Shown here: piece after piece, positions 16,863-26,154 of the stretch
How positions within the stretch are numbered: position 1 is the first letter of the stretch
Layout of the letters: each line of letters opens with the position of its first letter
Assembly (NCBI RefSeq): GCF_900086705.1
Contig: NZ_LT575483.1
Span: 3,264,054-3,328,053 of the forward strand
DNA length: 64,000 nt
Source of the DNA: Massilibacillus massiliensis
GTDB lineage: Bacteria > Bacillota > Negativicutes > FLKF01
Reading direction: 5' to 3'
The notes under the pieces: model-generated
Seen by the model: the letters and a program-made list of their open reading frames with translations, nothing else
The model's database searches: none
What the model was told of the DNA's origin: nothing
Made by a program: the position numbers and the translations under genes

Positions 16863-18137
16863 TTATTGTTTATTCGTTTTGGTAGGCAGTTTTATTGTGA
16901 AAGTAGTACCTTCACCTAGCGTACTTTTTACGTGGATGGTACCACCGTGTTTTTCGATGATCCATTTTGCCATGGACAGACCGAGCCCAGAACCGCCTTT
17001 ATTACGAGATTCATCAACTTGATAGAAACGTTCAAAGATTTTATCGAGATGTTTTGCAGCAATACCCTCACCGGTATCTGTGATGGTGATGTGAACTCTA
17101 TCGTCCTTTTCATAACCACCGGCAATGATTTCTCCGTGTTCTGGTGTGTGGCGAATTGCATTATCTAGAAGTATAGTAAGAACTTGTTTTAAACGGGCAG
17201 CATCACCTAAAGCAGTGAGCGTGGTCTTCATTTCTGTGTGAAGTGAGATGCATTTCCGTTTGGCGATGACTTCAAATGATTGCATCGTTTCTGTAATAAG
17301 TGGATTTAACGGAAAATACTCTTTTTCCAGCAATTGTTGATTCGCATCCGCCCGTGCTAAAAATAGTAATGAATTAATGAGTTCTGTCATATTGGTTGTC
17401 TCAGCTTGTATATTGTTCAGCCATTTTTCATTGGCGGCAATTGTCTCGTGACTAGGTGCGCCTTTTATGATATCTAAATTTGTCTGGATAATCGTAATCG
17501 GTGTTCGGAGCTCATGTGAAGCATCTGAAACAAAATGTTTTTGCTGCTCGAGAGAAGCTTGAATGGGCTTTATTGCACTTTTTGCCAAGAAATAACTAGC
17601 AAAGAAAGAAAGCAGGCTGCAAAATAAGCCTACGAGAAGCAGATGCGTCATAAATTCGTTCATGCGTTCCGTCTGCTCTGTTTTATCATGGAAGACGATC
17701 AGTGTATAGTTTTCTTCAGGTAAAATTGTCCGCATATAGGCGAAAGGGATTGTTTCGAAAGTGAAATTTTCTGTAGTGGCAGGATTGTTTGCTATTTTCT
17801 TAAGTAATTGAGGAAGTTTGCTTTCTGGAATTGTTAAACCGTTCGAATACATGATAACATTGCCATCTATTGCGACTTTTACAAAGAAAAAGTTTGGTTT
17901 AGGCGGTGGTTTGAAACCAGCAATATTTTCAGAACTGTTCTCTGTTTTCTTATCATCCGGCAAGTCAAAGTTTTGTTTAGAGAGCACGTCATTGGTTATT
18001 TTTTGCATGACAAATAAGCTGCCTTGCTGTGAAGTCATTTTTAAAAGATAAAATAAACTGATGCCTAAAATAATAAACAAAGTGACAATTACACTCACAT
18101 TGATTAACGTCAGTTTCAACCGAAGTTTTTTAAACAT
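16863..18137 (-). CDS. Sensor histidine kinase
   Basis: 424 residues: membrane segments at about 12-33 and 164-186 flank an extracytoplasmic sensor of about 130 residues containing a proline stretch (FKPPPKPN). HisKA follows with SHELRTP and phospho-acceptor H208, then an ATPase domain with DNAIRHTPEHG, DTGEGI and GSGLGLSMA. It phosphorylates the adjacent OmpR-type regulator. Its start overlaps the regulator stop by one base (TAATG), and GAGGAGG lies within the regulator's end. The signal is unknown. Confidence 0.9.
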   Translation of the reverse strand: MFKKLRLKLTLINVSVIVTLFIILGISLFYLLKMTSQQGSLFVMQKITNDVLSKQNFDLPDDKKTENSSENIAGFKPPPKPNFFFVKVAIDGNVIMYSNGLTIPESKLPQLLKKIANNPATTENFTFETIPFAYMRTILPEENYTLIVFHDKTEQTERMNEFMTHLLLVGLFCSLLSFFASYFLAKSAIKPIQASLEQQKHFVSDASHELRTPITIIQTNLDIIKGAPSHETIAANEKWLNNIQAETTNMTELINSLLFLARADANQQLLEKEYFPLNPLITETMQSFEVIAKRKCISLHTEMKTTLTALGDAARLKQVLTILLDNAIRHTPEHGEIIAGGYEKDDRVHITITDTGEGIAAKHLDKIFERFYQVDESRNKGGSGLGLSMAKWIIEKHGGTIHVKSTLGEGTTFTIKLPTKTNKQ

Positions 18138-18805
18138 TAACGTTCCTCCTCGAAACAGTAACCAATGCCGCGAATTGTTCGAATGTTAGATATATTTAAT
18201 TTTTTACGTAAATAATAGATATACAAATCCACATTGGCGATATTGGTTTCACTATCATATCCCCAAATTTTTTCCATGATACGTTCTTTGGTTATCACTT
18301 GTCCTTTGTTTTGCATAAGAAGTGCAAGTAATGCAGATTCTTTCACTGTTAATTGAAGTTTTTCATTATCTTTTACGACTTCACCATGTAACGTATATAA
18401 AGTTATTCCTGCAGCATCAATCACGCCTTCGGGTTGTTTCTTTTCAATACGTTTAGTTAATACTTTAATTCTTGCCAATAATTCTTCTGTAAAAAATGGT
18501 TTAATTAAATAATCATCAGCTCCTGCTTCAAGACCTTCTACGCGTTCATTGGGGGAATCTTTTGCGGTTAAAAATAAAACCGGCGTATCAATTTTTTCTT
18601 TACGCATTTGTTTTAATACGGATAATCCATCTAAGCAAGGCAGCATGCGATCTAAAATAATAACATCATAGTTTGCAGTTCTGATCTTTTCTAAAGCTTT
18701 CAAGCCATCGAGTGCCGTGTCAACCTGATAACCGGCACGGCTGATTAGTACAGTGAGAGATTCGCTCAGTCTCACTTCATCTTCAACTAATAATAAATTC
18801 ATCAT
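18137..18805 (-). CDS. OmpR-family response regulator
   Basis: 222 residues: receiver domain with acidic pocket (VEDE near residues 7-10), phospho-acceptor D52 in VIILDRMLP, and K in the FLTAKDSP segment. The C-terminal winged helix ends in YIYYLRKKL and TIRGIGYCF. It is translationally coupled to the kinase. AAAGGA precedes two adjacent ATG codons; either may be used. Genes controlled are not evident from the neighbourhood. Confidence 0.92.
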   Translation of the reverse strand: MMNLLLVEDEVRLSESLTVLISRAGYQVDTALDGLKALEKIRTANYDVIILDRMLPCLDGLSVLKQMRKEKIDTPVLFLTAKDSPNERVEGLEAGADDYLIKPFFTEELLARIKVLTKRIEKKQPEGVIDAAGITLYTLHGEVVKDNEKLQLTVKESALLALLMQNKGQVITKERIMEKIWGYDSETNIANVDLYIYYLRKKLNISNIRTIRGIGYCFEEER

Positions 18806-18927
18806 GGGAATCCTTTCATATTTTAATTAGTATAATACTATCATAGCTGATTATTCTTAGAAGTTCATTTGTTTTTTTAGAAGAATTAAACTAAAATAGA
18901 AATAGAATGAATAAAAAGAGGGTAAAT

Positions 18928-19122
18928 ATGAACGGTACAGAAAGAAAAAACATAAAATCTGGAAGTAAAGTAAAAGTTGTGCAAAAACAGCATCAACGCA
19001 CAGGAGAACTTACGGAGGGCATTGTAAAAGATATTTTAACAAACAGCCATATTCATCCACGCGGAATTAAAGTTCGGCTGGCAAGTGGGATTATTGGCAG
19101 AGTACAAGAAATCGTAGAATAA
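18928..19122 (+). CDS. YwbE-family protein
   Basis: 64 residues from the ATG at 18928, which follows AGAGGG; an earlier ATG at 18907 has no ribosome site. The sequence closely follows the YwbE/DUF2196 pattern (RKNIKSGSKV, VKDILTNSHIHPRGIKVRL, GRVQEIVE). The family is a small beta-rich fold of unknown function. It is 16 bases upstream of the DEAD-box helicase, so they are probably co-transcribed, which hints at an RNA-related role. Confidence 0.85.
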   Translation: MNGTERKNIKSGSKVKVVQKQHQRTGELTEGIVKDILTNSHIHPRGIKVRLASGIIGRVQEIVE

Positions 19123-19138
19123 TAAAGAGGTGCATTGG

Positions 19139-20452
19139 ATGGGTAAAAAATTTGTAGAACTTAAAGTTCATGAGACTTTATGTATGGTTTTAAAAGAGAA
19201 TGGCATGATCGAGGCAACACCGGTGCAGGAAGCTGCTATACCTGTGATTCGCAGCGGTAAGGATGTTTTAGTACAAGCGCAGACAGGAACGGGTAAAACG
19301 CTGGCTTTTCTGTTGCCGATTATGGAAAAAATAAAGGTAAATGCACCTGCTGTGCAGGCTTTAATCGTGACGCCAACGCGCGAGCTTGCTCTGCAGATTA
19401 CAGCTGTAGCACAAAAAATCGGTGCTGCTGTGGGTGTAAGATCACTTACGGTTTACGGGGGACAAGCCGTTGACCGTCAAATGCAAAAATTAGAACAAAA
19501 ACCGCATATTATTGTTGGTACACCTGGCCGTATTTTAGATTTGGCGCGCCGGAAGACATTACAGCTTTCCAGTGTAAATAAAGTTGTCTTGGATGAAGCG
19601 GACCAGATGCTGCATATGGGCTTTTTAGATGAAGTTGAAGACATTTTGAAGCAGACGGCAGGCGATCGTCAAACCATGTTTTTCTCAGCGACGATTCCCG
19701 AACGTATTAAGGGGATGTCGCATCGGTATATGAAATCTCCGCAGGACATTCATATTCAATCAGAAAATATTACACTGGATGAGATTGAGCAGGTTATTAT
19801 TGATACGAATGAGGATACAAAATTAGATCAATTGTGTGCAATGATCAATGAATATCAACCATATCTTGCGATGGTTTTTTGTCATACCAAACAACGTGTT
19901 ATCGATGTTACGATGGGGCTTGCGAAACGTGGTTATTTAGTAGATGAATTACATGGAGATTTAACACAAGCCAAACGAACGTTAGTCATGCGAAAATTCA
20001 GCACAGCAAAATTGCAGATTTTAGTTGCGACAGATATTGCCGCACGTGGTCTAGATGTTGAAGGTGTGACCCATGTGTTTAATTATGATATTCCGCATGA
20101 CGTTGAGACTTATATTCATCGAATTGGCAGAACTGGGCGGGCTGGCGATAAAGGGAAAGCGATTACTTTTGTCAATGCGCGGCAATATAATTATCTTAGA
20201 CTCATTGAGCAGGGGATCAAGAACCGTATTCATAAACAAAAGGCAACCGTAAAAGCAAACCAAGAAAAAACTGCAGAGCCCAAAGAAAAGCAGATAAAAG
20301 AGAAAAATCCGCAAAAACAGGAGCAGGTATCTTTAAGTAGATATGCCAATCGTAAGGGTGCTAAGCATGGCGGATCAAATCATCGCAGCCGCCGCAAGCC
20401 AAAACCGACAGGGACTGTAGAGCAAAGCGGCAGGAATAAAAAAAGAAGATAA
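19139..20452 (+). CDS. DEAD-box RNA helicase
   Basis: About 437 residues. Motifs in order: Q-motif region (ATPVQEAAIP), Walker A AQTGTGKT, PTRELALQI, GTPGRI, DEAD in VVLDEADQML, SAT, RGLDVEGVTHV, HRIGRTGRAG. A lysine/arginine-rich tail of about 75 residues probably binds RNA. AAAGAGG lies 8 bases before the ATG at 19139; the in-frame GTG at 19130 overlaps it. It unwinds structured RNA, likely in ribosome assembly, mRNA decay or cold adaptation (CshA/DbpA relatives). Confidence 0.93.
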   Translation: MGKKFVELKVHETLCMVLKENGMIEATPVQEAAIPVIRSGKDVLVQAQTGTGKTLAFLLPIMEKIKVNAPAVQALIVTPTRELALQITAVAQKIGAAVGVRSLTVYGGQAVDRQMQKLEQKPHIIVGTPGRILDLARRKTLQLSSVNKVVLDEADQMLHMGFLDEVEDILKQTAGDRQTMFFSATIPERIKGMSHRYMKSPQDIHIQSENITLDEIEQVIIDTNEDTKLDQLCAMINEYQPYLAMVFCHTKQRVIDVTMGLAKRGYLVDELHGDLTQAKRTLVMRKFSTAKLQILVATDIAARGLDVEGVTHVFNYDIPHDVETYIHRIGRTGRAGDKGKAITFVNARQYNYLRLIEQGIKNRIHKQKATVKANQEKTAEPKEKQIKEKNPQKQEQVSLSRYANRKGAKHGGSNHRSRRKPKPTGTVEQSGRNKKRR

Positions 20453-20500
20453 AAAAAGGCAATCCGTACAATGATGTAGTTCATTGAGGATTGCCTTTTT
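20453..20500. terminator. Bidirectional terminator
   Basis: AAAAAGGCAATCC at the left and GGATTGCCTTTTT (20488-20500) at the right pair perfectly, with A and T runs outside. It serves the helicase and the convergent metal-ATPase operon. Confidence 0.85.
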
Positions 20501-20537
20501 TACTAGAACTTTACTCTGTTTTTAGAACAATGGAATT

Positions 20538-20762
20538 TTATTTTGCTTCTGCCGCCGCTGCCGCTTCCTGTGCTGCAATTAAATCTTCTAATTGTTCTTT
20601 TTGACGCATAAGTTCAGCTAATGGAATTTCTCCGGCACCTTGTTGTGGTACGAGAGGTTCCGTCTGTAAAGCTGCACAACGTTCATTCATCATTTTATAA
20701 CCGAATACGCCGGCAACTGCTCCTACAGCTAAACCAATCCAAAAATCACTTCTTGAAAACAT
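20538..20762 (-). CDS. Small membrane-anchored protein at the end of the metal-ATPase operon
   Basis: 74 residues: one N-terminal membrane segment (FWIGLAVGAVAGVFGYKMM), then a linker and a C-terminal alanine/glutamate-rich helix (EQLEDLIAAQEAAAAAEAK). AGGAGG lies 9 bases before the ATG at 20762. Five bases separate it from the ATPase, so it is in the same operon. It is an accessory protein of unknown role; the coiled helix may bind a partner. Confidence 0.65.
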   Translation of the reverse strand: MFSRSDFWIGLAVGAVAGVFGYKMMNERCAALQTEPLVPQQGAGEIPLAELMRQKEQLEDLIAAQEAAAAAEAK

Positions 20763-20767
20763 GAAAA

Positions 20768-22921
20768 TCACCTCCTTTGTTGCAATTTAGGAATGAATAT
20801 ATTTTTATTAGGTAATAGAATACGCGCACTGTTTAAAACGACACCAATGGTTGCTGCGTTATGAATCACTGCTGCGACTAGCGGATTGATCCTTCCTAAA
20901 GCACCAAGCAGCATAGCCATCGTATTGATGGTGATCGTCGCTGTGAAATTCTGCCGAACAAGCTGCATAGTGTCACGACCTAAATTAATGACTTCCGGCA
21001 ATTTTAGCGGGTCATCGGAGTTAATTGTAACAGCCGAGGATTCTACAGCAATATCAGTACGACGTCCTCCCATTGCTACACCGACATCTGCAAATGCAAG
21101 TGCAGGCGCATCATTGATCCCATCGCCGACCATTAAAATATGACCCCGTTTTTGCAGCTTCGTAACGAGGTTTGCTTTATCTTCAGGCAGTATCTCTGCA
21201 TGTACTTCATCAATATCTAAAGTTTGTGCTACGTAATCAGCTACTGTTTTTGAATCGCCGGTTAACATGACAATTTCATCAATGCCTTGACGGCGCAGCT
21301 GATTTAAAGTTTTTTTGAAATTTGGACGAATCGGATCATTTACGATCAAAACGCCAAGTAATTGCTCATTTCGTGCAACGTAAAGACGATTTAGTCCCGG
21401 AGAATCTGAAACACCGGTAAGTTGGTTCAAACCGCTTACATTACGTTCTTTCATAAATCGTAAGCTGCCAACGAGAATTTCGCCGCCTGTATAGTCATCC
21501 TGATCATCAATAAATCCGATCATACCGCGTCCTACAATCGTTTCAGAAGTTAAATGCGGAGGCACTTGCCAACCGGATTCCGTTACATATTGCTGGATCG
21601 CTACAGCAAGCGGATGAATCGAGTGAAGTTCTGTTGAAGCCGCAAGGAGAAGCATTTCTTTTTCACCGATGTCAGGCAGCGTATGAATCGCTGTGATTTG
21701 CGGGGTACCAACCGTGATGGTACCGGTCTTATCTAAGACGACTGTATCAATATCAGCAAGCGCTTCAATGTAATTGCCGCCCTTTACTAAGATTCCTTTT
21801 TTCGCTGCCATTGCAATCGCGGCAGAAATAGCAGTGGCGGTAGATAATTTTAACCCGCAGGAGAAATCAATGAACAACATATTTAAAACGCGTTGCCAAT
21901 CACGTGTAGCGCCAAAGACTAAAGCGGCTGATAAAAAAGAAATAGGAACGAGCATGTTTGCCATACGATCGGCAAAATTTTGTACAGGCGCTCGACGTGT
22001 TTGCGCATCTTCCACCATGTGCACAATACGGGACAAGGAAGTTTCATCACCGACTTTTTCAACGAGGATTTCCAGCTGTCCACTCTGCACGACTGTACCA
22101 GCATAGACTTGTGCTCCAATGCTTTTTTCCGCAGGGATGGATTCTCCTGTAATCGAGGATTGGTCAACAGCAGCATGTCCAACAAGTACCTTGCCGTCTA
22201 CGCAGATTTTTTCTCCGATATGAACGGCGATGCGATCACCTGCTTGGATATTTTCGATGGCAACTTTTATTTCATGTCCGGTTGCATCTTCAATTTTCCA
22301 AGCGTATTGCTGGTCTAAACGCAAGAGTGTAGAAATATGCTTGCGTGCTCTGTCGGCAGCGTAAATTGTGAGCATTTCAGCGAAATTTGATAATGCTAAG
22401 AGGGTTAAACTGGATTCGGGTTTGCCGGAAAGCACCGAGGCTATAACGGCAGTCGCCGTTAGTGTATCAGCATTGGGCTGACGTTCAAGTACGATACTTT
22501 TGGCACCGCTGATCATAAGTTTTCGCGCAACGAGAAGAACAAATATACTGCGAAGCACTCTAAGTGATATAAATGCCTGTGGGGATACTTTTTTTAACAA
22601 TTGCATGGCAACAAATCCGCTAAAAGCAAGCAACGCATCACGTCGATATACCGCGAGACTGGCATGTTCTTCTGATTGTGATACTGTTTGCACGGCACGT
22701 ACCGGTTTATTGACAAACAGTGCAGCTATAGATTGCTGTACCTGCGGTAGGTTGTTCAGGTGATTTTTAAAGTAAATCGTAGCCTGACCATTATCCTTTA
22801 TGATAGCGAAAAGGATATTTGGCATAGAGCGAAACTTGATTTCAAAGCGTGTTCGCTGGCTCCTGGATAAATTGCAGGGGAGTTTGACTTGTATGTATGG
22901 ATAGTTCACTTTATCACCCAA
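20768..22921 (-). CDS. P1B-type (heavy-metal) ATPase with an atypical SCG membrane motif
   Basis: 717 residues. Core motifs: ITGES, DKTGTIT (phospho-Asp), the HP signature in ELHSIHPLAVA, and GDGINDAPALA. The ion-site membrane helix reads DFSCGLKLSTATA where most family members have CPC or SPC, so both flanking cysteines and the proline are changed. The N-terminus (about 1-85) looks like an HMA fold without CxxC. It should pump a transition metal across the inner membrane, but the metal cannot be assigned. Its start overlaps the upstream gene by 16 bp. Confidence 0.85.
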   Translation of the reverse strand: MGDKVNYPYIQVKLPCNLSRSQRTRFEIKFRSMPNILFAIIKDNGQATIYFKNHLNNLPQVQQSIAALFVNKPVRAVQTVSQSEEHASLAVYRRDALLAFSGFVAMQLLKKVSPQAFISLRVLRSIFVLLVARKLMISGAKSIVLERQPNADTLTATAVIASVLSGKPESSLTLLALSNFAEMLTIYAADRARKHISTLLRLDQQYAWKIEDATGHEIKVAIENIQAGDRIAVHIGEKICVDGKVLVGHAAVDQSSITGESIPAEKSIGAQVYAGTVVQSGQLEILVEKVGDETSLSRIVHMVEDAQTRRAPVQNFADRMANMLVPISFLSAALVFGATRDWQRVLNMLFIDFSCGLKLSTATAISAAIAMAAKKGILVKGGNYIEALADIDTVVLDKTGTITVGTPQITAIHTLPDIGEKEMLLLAASTELHSIHPLAVAIQQYVTESGWQVPPHLTSETIVGRGMIGFIDDQDDYTGGEILVGSLRFMKERNVSGLNQLTGVSDSPGLNRLYVARNEQLLGVLIVNDPIRPNFKKTLNQLRRQGIDEIVMLTGDSKTVADYVAQTLDIDEVHAEILPEDKANLVTKLQKRGHILMVGDGINDAPALAFADVGVAMGGRRTDIAVESSAVTINSDDPLKLPEVINLGRDTMQLVRQNFTATITINTMAMLLGALGRINPLVAAVIHNAATIGVVLNSARILLPNKNIFIPKLQQRR

Positions 22922-23502
22922 CCTCTAAGCAAGGTGTATGCCCACCATAGCATTTGAGGGCCGGATGGATATTGTTTTAATGTGAGTACTTTGTTGATGC
23001 CTCTGGTGATAAAAATAGATGCAATCAGCGAACGCAGATCAAAATGATAGTTTGTCATTTGCTGAATAAAGCGATCTAGATTGATAAACAGATTACGAAT
23101 TTGCAAACCTGCCTCACTTTGGGAGACGGAACGCGAAGGACCGAAAAATTTGTCTTCCAAGTAATCCATTAGGTTGGCAATCTGAATTGAGCTGCAGGTA
23201 TAGGTTAGCAGAAGACTGCCTGTATACGAATTAATCTCCACAGAGGTAATGAAAGGCAATGCTTGCAATTTATAAAGAAATGCTGTACGCAAGCTAGTAT
23301 TATGTATGAACATTGCACTTTGATAACGACGTCTGTGGGGAAGTGCATGCACTAAAGTGATTTGTTTTGAAGGCTTTGCAGCCATAAATGTCGGCTGTGA
23401 AGCTTGGCAGACCGCGTGCGAAGGAGTAGTTTTCCCGGAGAAAAGCTGATGAAGTTGCTTTCCGGCAGATAATCCAATCGCTAAACCAGATAAATATGAC
23501 AT
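22906..23502 (-). CDS. Cysteine-less HMA-like protein
   Basis: 198 residues. The middle part (ITLVHALPHRRRYQS ... SVEINSYTGSLLLTYTCSS) follows the beta-alpha-beta pattern of HMA-2-type domains: an N-terminal strand with Arg residues and a late TGS(L/I)L(L)TY strand. The metal-binding CxxC is missing. A short hydrophobic glycine-rich N-terminus (YLSGLAIGLSAGK) may touch the membrane. It overlaps the ATPase gene by 16 bp. It is a probable partner or regulatory subunit of that pump, by inference from context. Confidence 0.6.
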   Translation of the reverse strand: MSYLSGLAIGLSAGKQLHQLFSGKTTPSHAVCQASQPTFMAAKPSKQITLVHALPHRRRYQSAMFIHNTSLRTAFLYKLQALPFITSVEINSYTGSLLLTYTCSSIQIANLMDYLEDKFFGPSRSVSQSEAGLQIRNLFINLDRFIQQMTNYHFDLRSLIASIFITRGINKVLTLKQYPSGPQMLWWAYTLLRGWVIK

Positions 23503-23507
23503 AATTG

Positions 23508-23987
23508 TCAGCTCCTTTTATATTTCTTTAACACCATTGCTTCAATTTTTTTCAATTCAGGGTTTTTCACGATATTTTCCGGCAGATAAGTCAATAGGAT
23601 AGATCCGGTTGTAGTATTTACTGAGAAATGCTCTAATTCGTTTATTTCTGAAAGTTTGTTCTGAAGTGTAGATGCTAAATTAGAATTATTGATCAAAGCA
23701 GCAGAATATAACCGAATGCGTCCTGGAGAATAATGGGAAACAGTAACCTGCTGCATGAGAAACTCCATTTTCATAGATGGCAAAGGAAAATTTTTAAAGA
23801 TATTCAAATTACATCGCTCCTTGCTAAATTCATTTTGTAATACTTTTTTATGCTTGAGCATATGTATAGTAGACAATAAAGAAAAAATAATCCCTGCATA
23901 CAAATGATAGCGTTTATTAGAAAAAATTGTGATCCATGTACACAAAAACGATAAGAACAAAGGTAAATTTAAATGAGTTTTACGCAT
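23508..23987 (-). CDS. Membrane protein with cysteine-less HMA-like domain
   Basis: 159 residues: two hydrophobic segments in the first 45 residues, then a domain with SPGRIRLYSA and FSVNTTTGSILLTYLP. This is the same pattern as in the next gene, again lacking CxxC. First gene of the four-gene operon; TAGGAG precedes the ATG. The repeated cysteine-less domain in three consecutive proteins suggests a structural or sensory role rather than metal delivery. Confidence 0.6.
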   Translation of the reverse strand: MRKTHLNLPLFLSFLCTWITIFSNKRYHLYAGIIFSLLSTIHMLKHKKVLQNEFSKERCNLNIFKNFPLPSMKMEFLMQQVTVSHYSPGRIRLYSAALINNSNLASTLQNKLSEINELEHFSVNTTTGSILLTYLPENIVKNPELKKIEAMVLKKYKRS

Positions 23988-24245
23988 CGTGAATCGCTCC
24001 TAAATCTTTGTATAAATTGTCAATCGTGTGTCTATTATCAATCATTTACATGATACGACATTTTTTATGAGACTGTAAAGAGAAATATTTACTTTTTAGT
24101 TAAGATGATGCAACGATATTTCTATGTAGAGCCAGTAGTTTTACTTTGTCTATAATCTCAAACAATGGGAATTCATGTATTACATTTAGTATAGTTTAAA
24201 TATACTAGAGTTTTTATAATGAATGAAAGAGATGAGGTGGCAAGC

Positions 24246-25469
24246 ATGACTTTAATGGGTAAGGCGGTAGTTGCGCAAGGCGGTGGTCCGACAGCGGTGA
24301 TCAATCAAAGTTTGGTTGGTATTATTGAGGAGGCGAAAAAACACCCGGAAATTACGCAAGTTTATGGTGCCGTTAGAGGCGTTGAAGGTATTGTCAACGA
24401 AGAGTTTCTTGATTTAACGCAGGAAACGACTCGTAACTTAAGTGATGTAGCAATGACTCCATCCTCTGCTTTGTTATCGACTCGAGTAAGACCGGATCAA
24501 GCGTATTGTCGTGAAATTCTAAAAGTTCTGCAGGCACATGAAATTCGTTATTTTTTTTATATAGGTGGCAATGATTCATCAGACACAGTCAGAATTGTCA
24601 ATGCGTATGCGGAAGCTGAAGGTTATGAGTTGAAAGCAATTCATGTTCCTAAAACAATTGATAATGATTTAGTCGGAAATGATCATACACCTGGTTTTGG
24701 TTCAGCGGCGCGGTTTGTTATGCAGGCTTTTTCAGGGATTAATTTAGACGTGAAAGCGTTGGGCGGGATTTATATTGGCGTTATTATGGGAAGACATGCA
24801 GGGTTTTTAACGGCATCCGCAAGTGCAGCGAGAAAGTTTTTGGATGATGGCCCGCATTTAATCTATTTACCGGAACGTCCTTTTGAGATGGAAACTTTCT
24901 TGGCGGACGTGAAACGTGTTCATGATAGACTTGGACGTTGTATTATTGCAGTATCGGAAGGTATTGCGGATGAAGAGGGCGTACCGATTATCACCAAACA
25001 TATGAAACGTTTAGAAGTGGATGCGCATGGTAATGTGAGCATGTCGGGGAATGGGACATTAGGTGATCTCCTTGTTGACAAGATTAAGGAGACTTTAAAA
25101 ATAAAAAGAGTGCGGGCGGATACATTCGGTTATATTCAACGTTCTTTTTTGGGAACTGTCTCGGATATAGATCAACAGGAAGCGCGTGAAGTTGGGGAGA
25201 AGGCTGTCCAATTTGCTGTGCTAGAGCATAAATCTGGTGCTGTATGCGTGAAGCGCGTAGGTACATATGCTGTGGAGTATGATATCGTACCGATTGAAGA
25301 AGTCGCAGGACTGACGAGAAAAATGCCGGATGCATTTATCAGTGAGGAAAACAATGATGTTACGCCTGCATTTAAAACGTTTATCATGCCATTATTAGGA
25401 AGTTCAATTCCACAGACGGCGATCCTTAGAGCACCAAAAGTGCCGAAGTTAATACATAAAGAAGACTAA
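24246..25469 (+). CDS. 6-phosphofructokinase, pyrophosphate-dependent type
   Basis: 407 residues from the ATG at 24246, chosen because GAGGTGG lies 6 bases upstream; an earlier in-frame ATG (24219) has none. The phosphoryl-donor loop reads YIGGNDSSDT (residues 105-114) instead of the ATP-type GGDGS, and PKTIDND (135-141) carries the lysine typical of PPi enzymes. Further landmarks are GRHAGFLTA and GYIQR. It converts fructose-6-phosphate to the 1,6-bisphosphate in glycolysis, reversibly if PPi-linked. Single gene with a strong terminator at 25479-25524. Confidence 0.85.
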   Translation: MTLMGKAVVAQGGGPTAVINQSLVGIIEEAKKHPEITQVYGAVRGVEGIVNEEFLDLTQETTRNLSDVAMTPSSALLSTRVRPDQAYCREILKVLQAHEIRYFFYIGGNDSSDTVRIVNAYAEAEGYELKAIHVPKTIDNDLVGNDHTPGFGSAARFVMQAFSGINLDVKALGGIYIGVIMGRHAGFLTASASAARKFLDDGPHLIYLPERPFEMETFLADVKRVHDRLGRCIIAVSEGIADEEGVPIITKHMKRLEVDAHGNVSMSGNGTLGDLLVDKIKETLKIKRVRADTFGYIQRSFLGTVSDIDQQEAREVGEKAVQFAVLEHKSGAVCVKRVGTYAVEYDIVPIEEVAGLTRKMPDAFISEENNDVTPAFKTFIMPLLGSSIPQTAILRAPKVPKLIHKED

Positions 25470-25478
25470 AAGAAAGAG

Positions 25479-25524
25479 AACGCGTTAGGGGTGTTGCATT
25501 TTTATGCGACGCCCCTAACGCGTT
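25479..25524. terminator. Strong terminator after the phosphofructokinase gene
   Basis: Arms 25479-25499 and 25504-25524 pair over 21 bp with a few G-U pairs; the inner part again shows TTGCAT/ATGCGA. Confidence 0.8.
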
Positions 25525-25592
25525 TGTAGACCTACGAAGTTCCTTAGTGAAGCATCTTAAAAATGAGATTTTGCATAATAAAAGTTTATCAC

Positions 25593-25621
25593 TTGCATTA
25601 TTTTGGAATTCATCTTATAAT
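25593..25621 (+). promoter_or_regulatory. Promoter of the DUF134 gene
   Basis: TTGCAT (25593-25598), 17 bp, TATAAT (25616-25621). Confidence 0.7.
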
Positions 25622-25626
25622 ACAAA

Positions 25627-25640
25627 TGAGCATATGCTCA
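25627..25640. promoter_or_regulatory. Palindromic operator TGAGCATATGCTCA
   Basis: A perfect 14-bp palindrome directly downstream of the -10 box and 18 bases before the DUF134 start codon. The position suits autorepression by the DNA-binding protein it precedes; this is inference. Confidence 0.6.
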
Positions 25641-25657
25641 AATAGAGGAGGCGTAGA

Positions 25658-26149
25658 ATGGTAAGATTGCGCTGCTGTGGAATTGTGGATGATTTTCCTG
25701 CGTGTAGAAAATTTTCTAGCCATATTGATAATGAAAAAGCGGTTACGCTTCATTATGAAGAGTTTGAAGCAATTCGATTAAAAGATTATAAAGGGCTAGA
25801 GCAGACAGAAGCTGCCGAAATGATGGGGTTATCCCGCCCAACTTTTCAGCGCATATTGCAATCTGCCAAGAAAAAAATTGCGACTGCGCTGATTGAGGGA
25901 CAAAACATATTAATTGAAGGGGGAAATTATAAAATGGCAAATCGTACGTTTGAATGTCAAGAATGCAAGCATGTCTGGGAAGTGCCGCCTTGCACAGAAG
26001 GTGGAAAACATGGCTATGAGCTGGAGTGCCCTAAATGCGGGAGTATGAAAAAAATTAAATTAGAAAATGGTGTGCGCCATGTTTGCAGCGGCGGACATCA
26101 TGATGAACATGGTAGCAGTGGATGTTGCGGCGGGCATCATCATGGATAA
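25658..26149 (+). CDS. DUF134 (UPF0251) DNA-binding protein with zinc-ribbon-like and His-rich tail
   Basis: 163 residues. The N-terminal part shows the DUF134 pattern: RLRCCGIVDDFPACRKF, then a sigma-like helix-turn-helix (LEQTEAAEMMGLSRPTFQRIL). About residues 96-125 form a C..C...C..C zinc-ribbon-like segment (FECQECKH, LECPKCGS). The tail is histidine- and cysteine-rich (SGGHHDEHGSSGCCGGHHHG) and would bind metal. Family members often adjoin NifX/NifB-type iron-molybdenum cofactor proteins; none is next to it here. AGGAGG precedes the ATG. A metal-responsive regulator is plausible. Confidence 0.8.
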   Translation: MVRLRCCGIVDDFPACRKFSSHIDNEKAVTLHYEEFEAIRLKDYKGLEQTEAAEMMGLSRPTFQRILQSAKKKIATALIEGQNILIEGGNYKMANRTFECQECKHVWEVPPCTEGGKHGYELECPKCGSMKKIKLENGVRHVCSGGHHDEHGSSGCCGGHHHG

Positions 26150-26154
26150 GTAAA

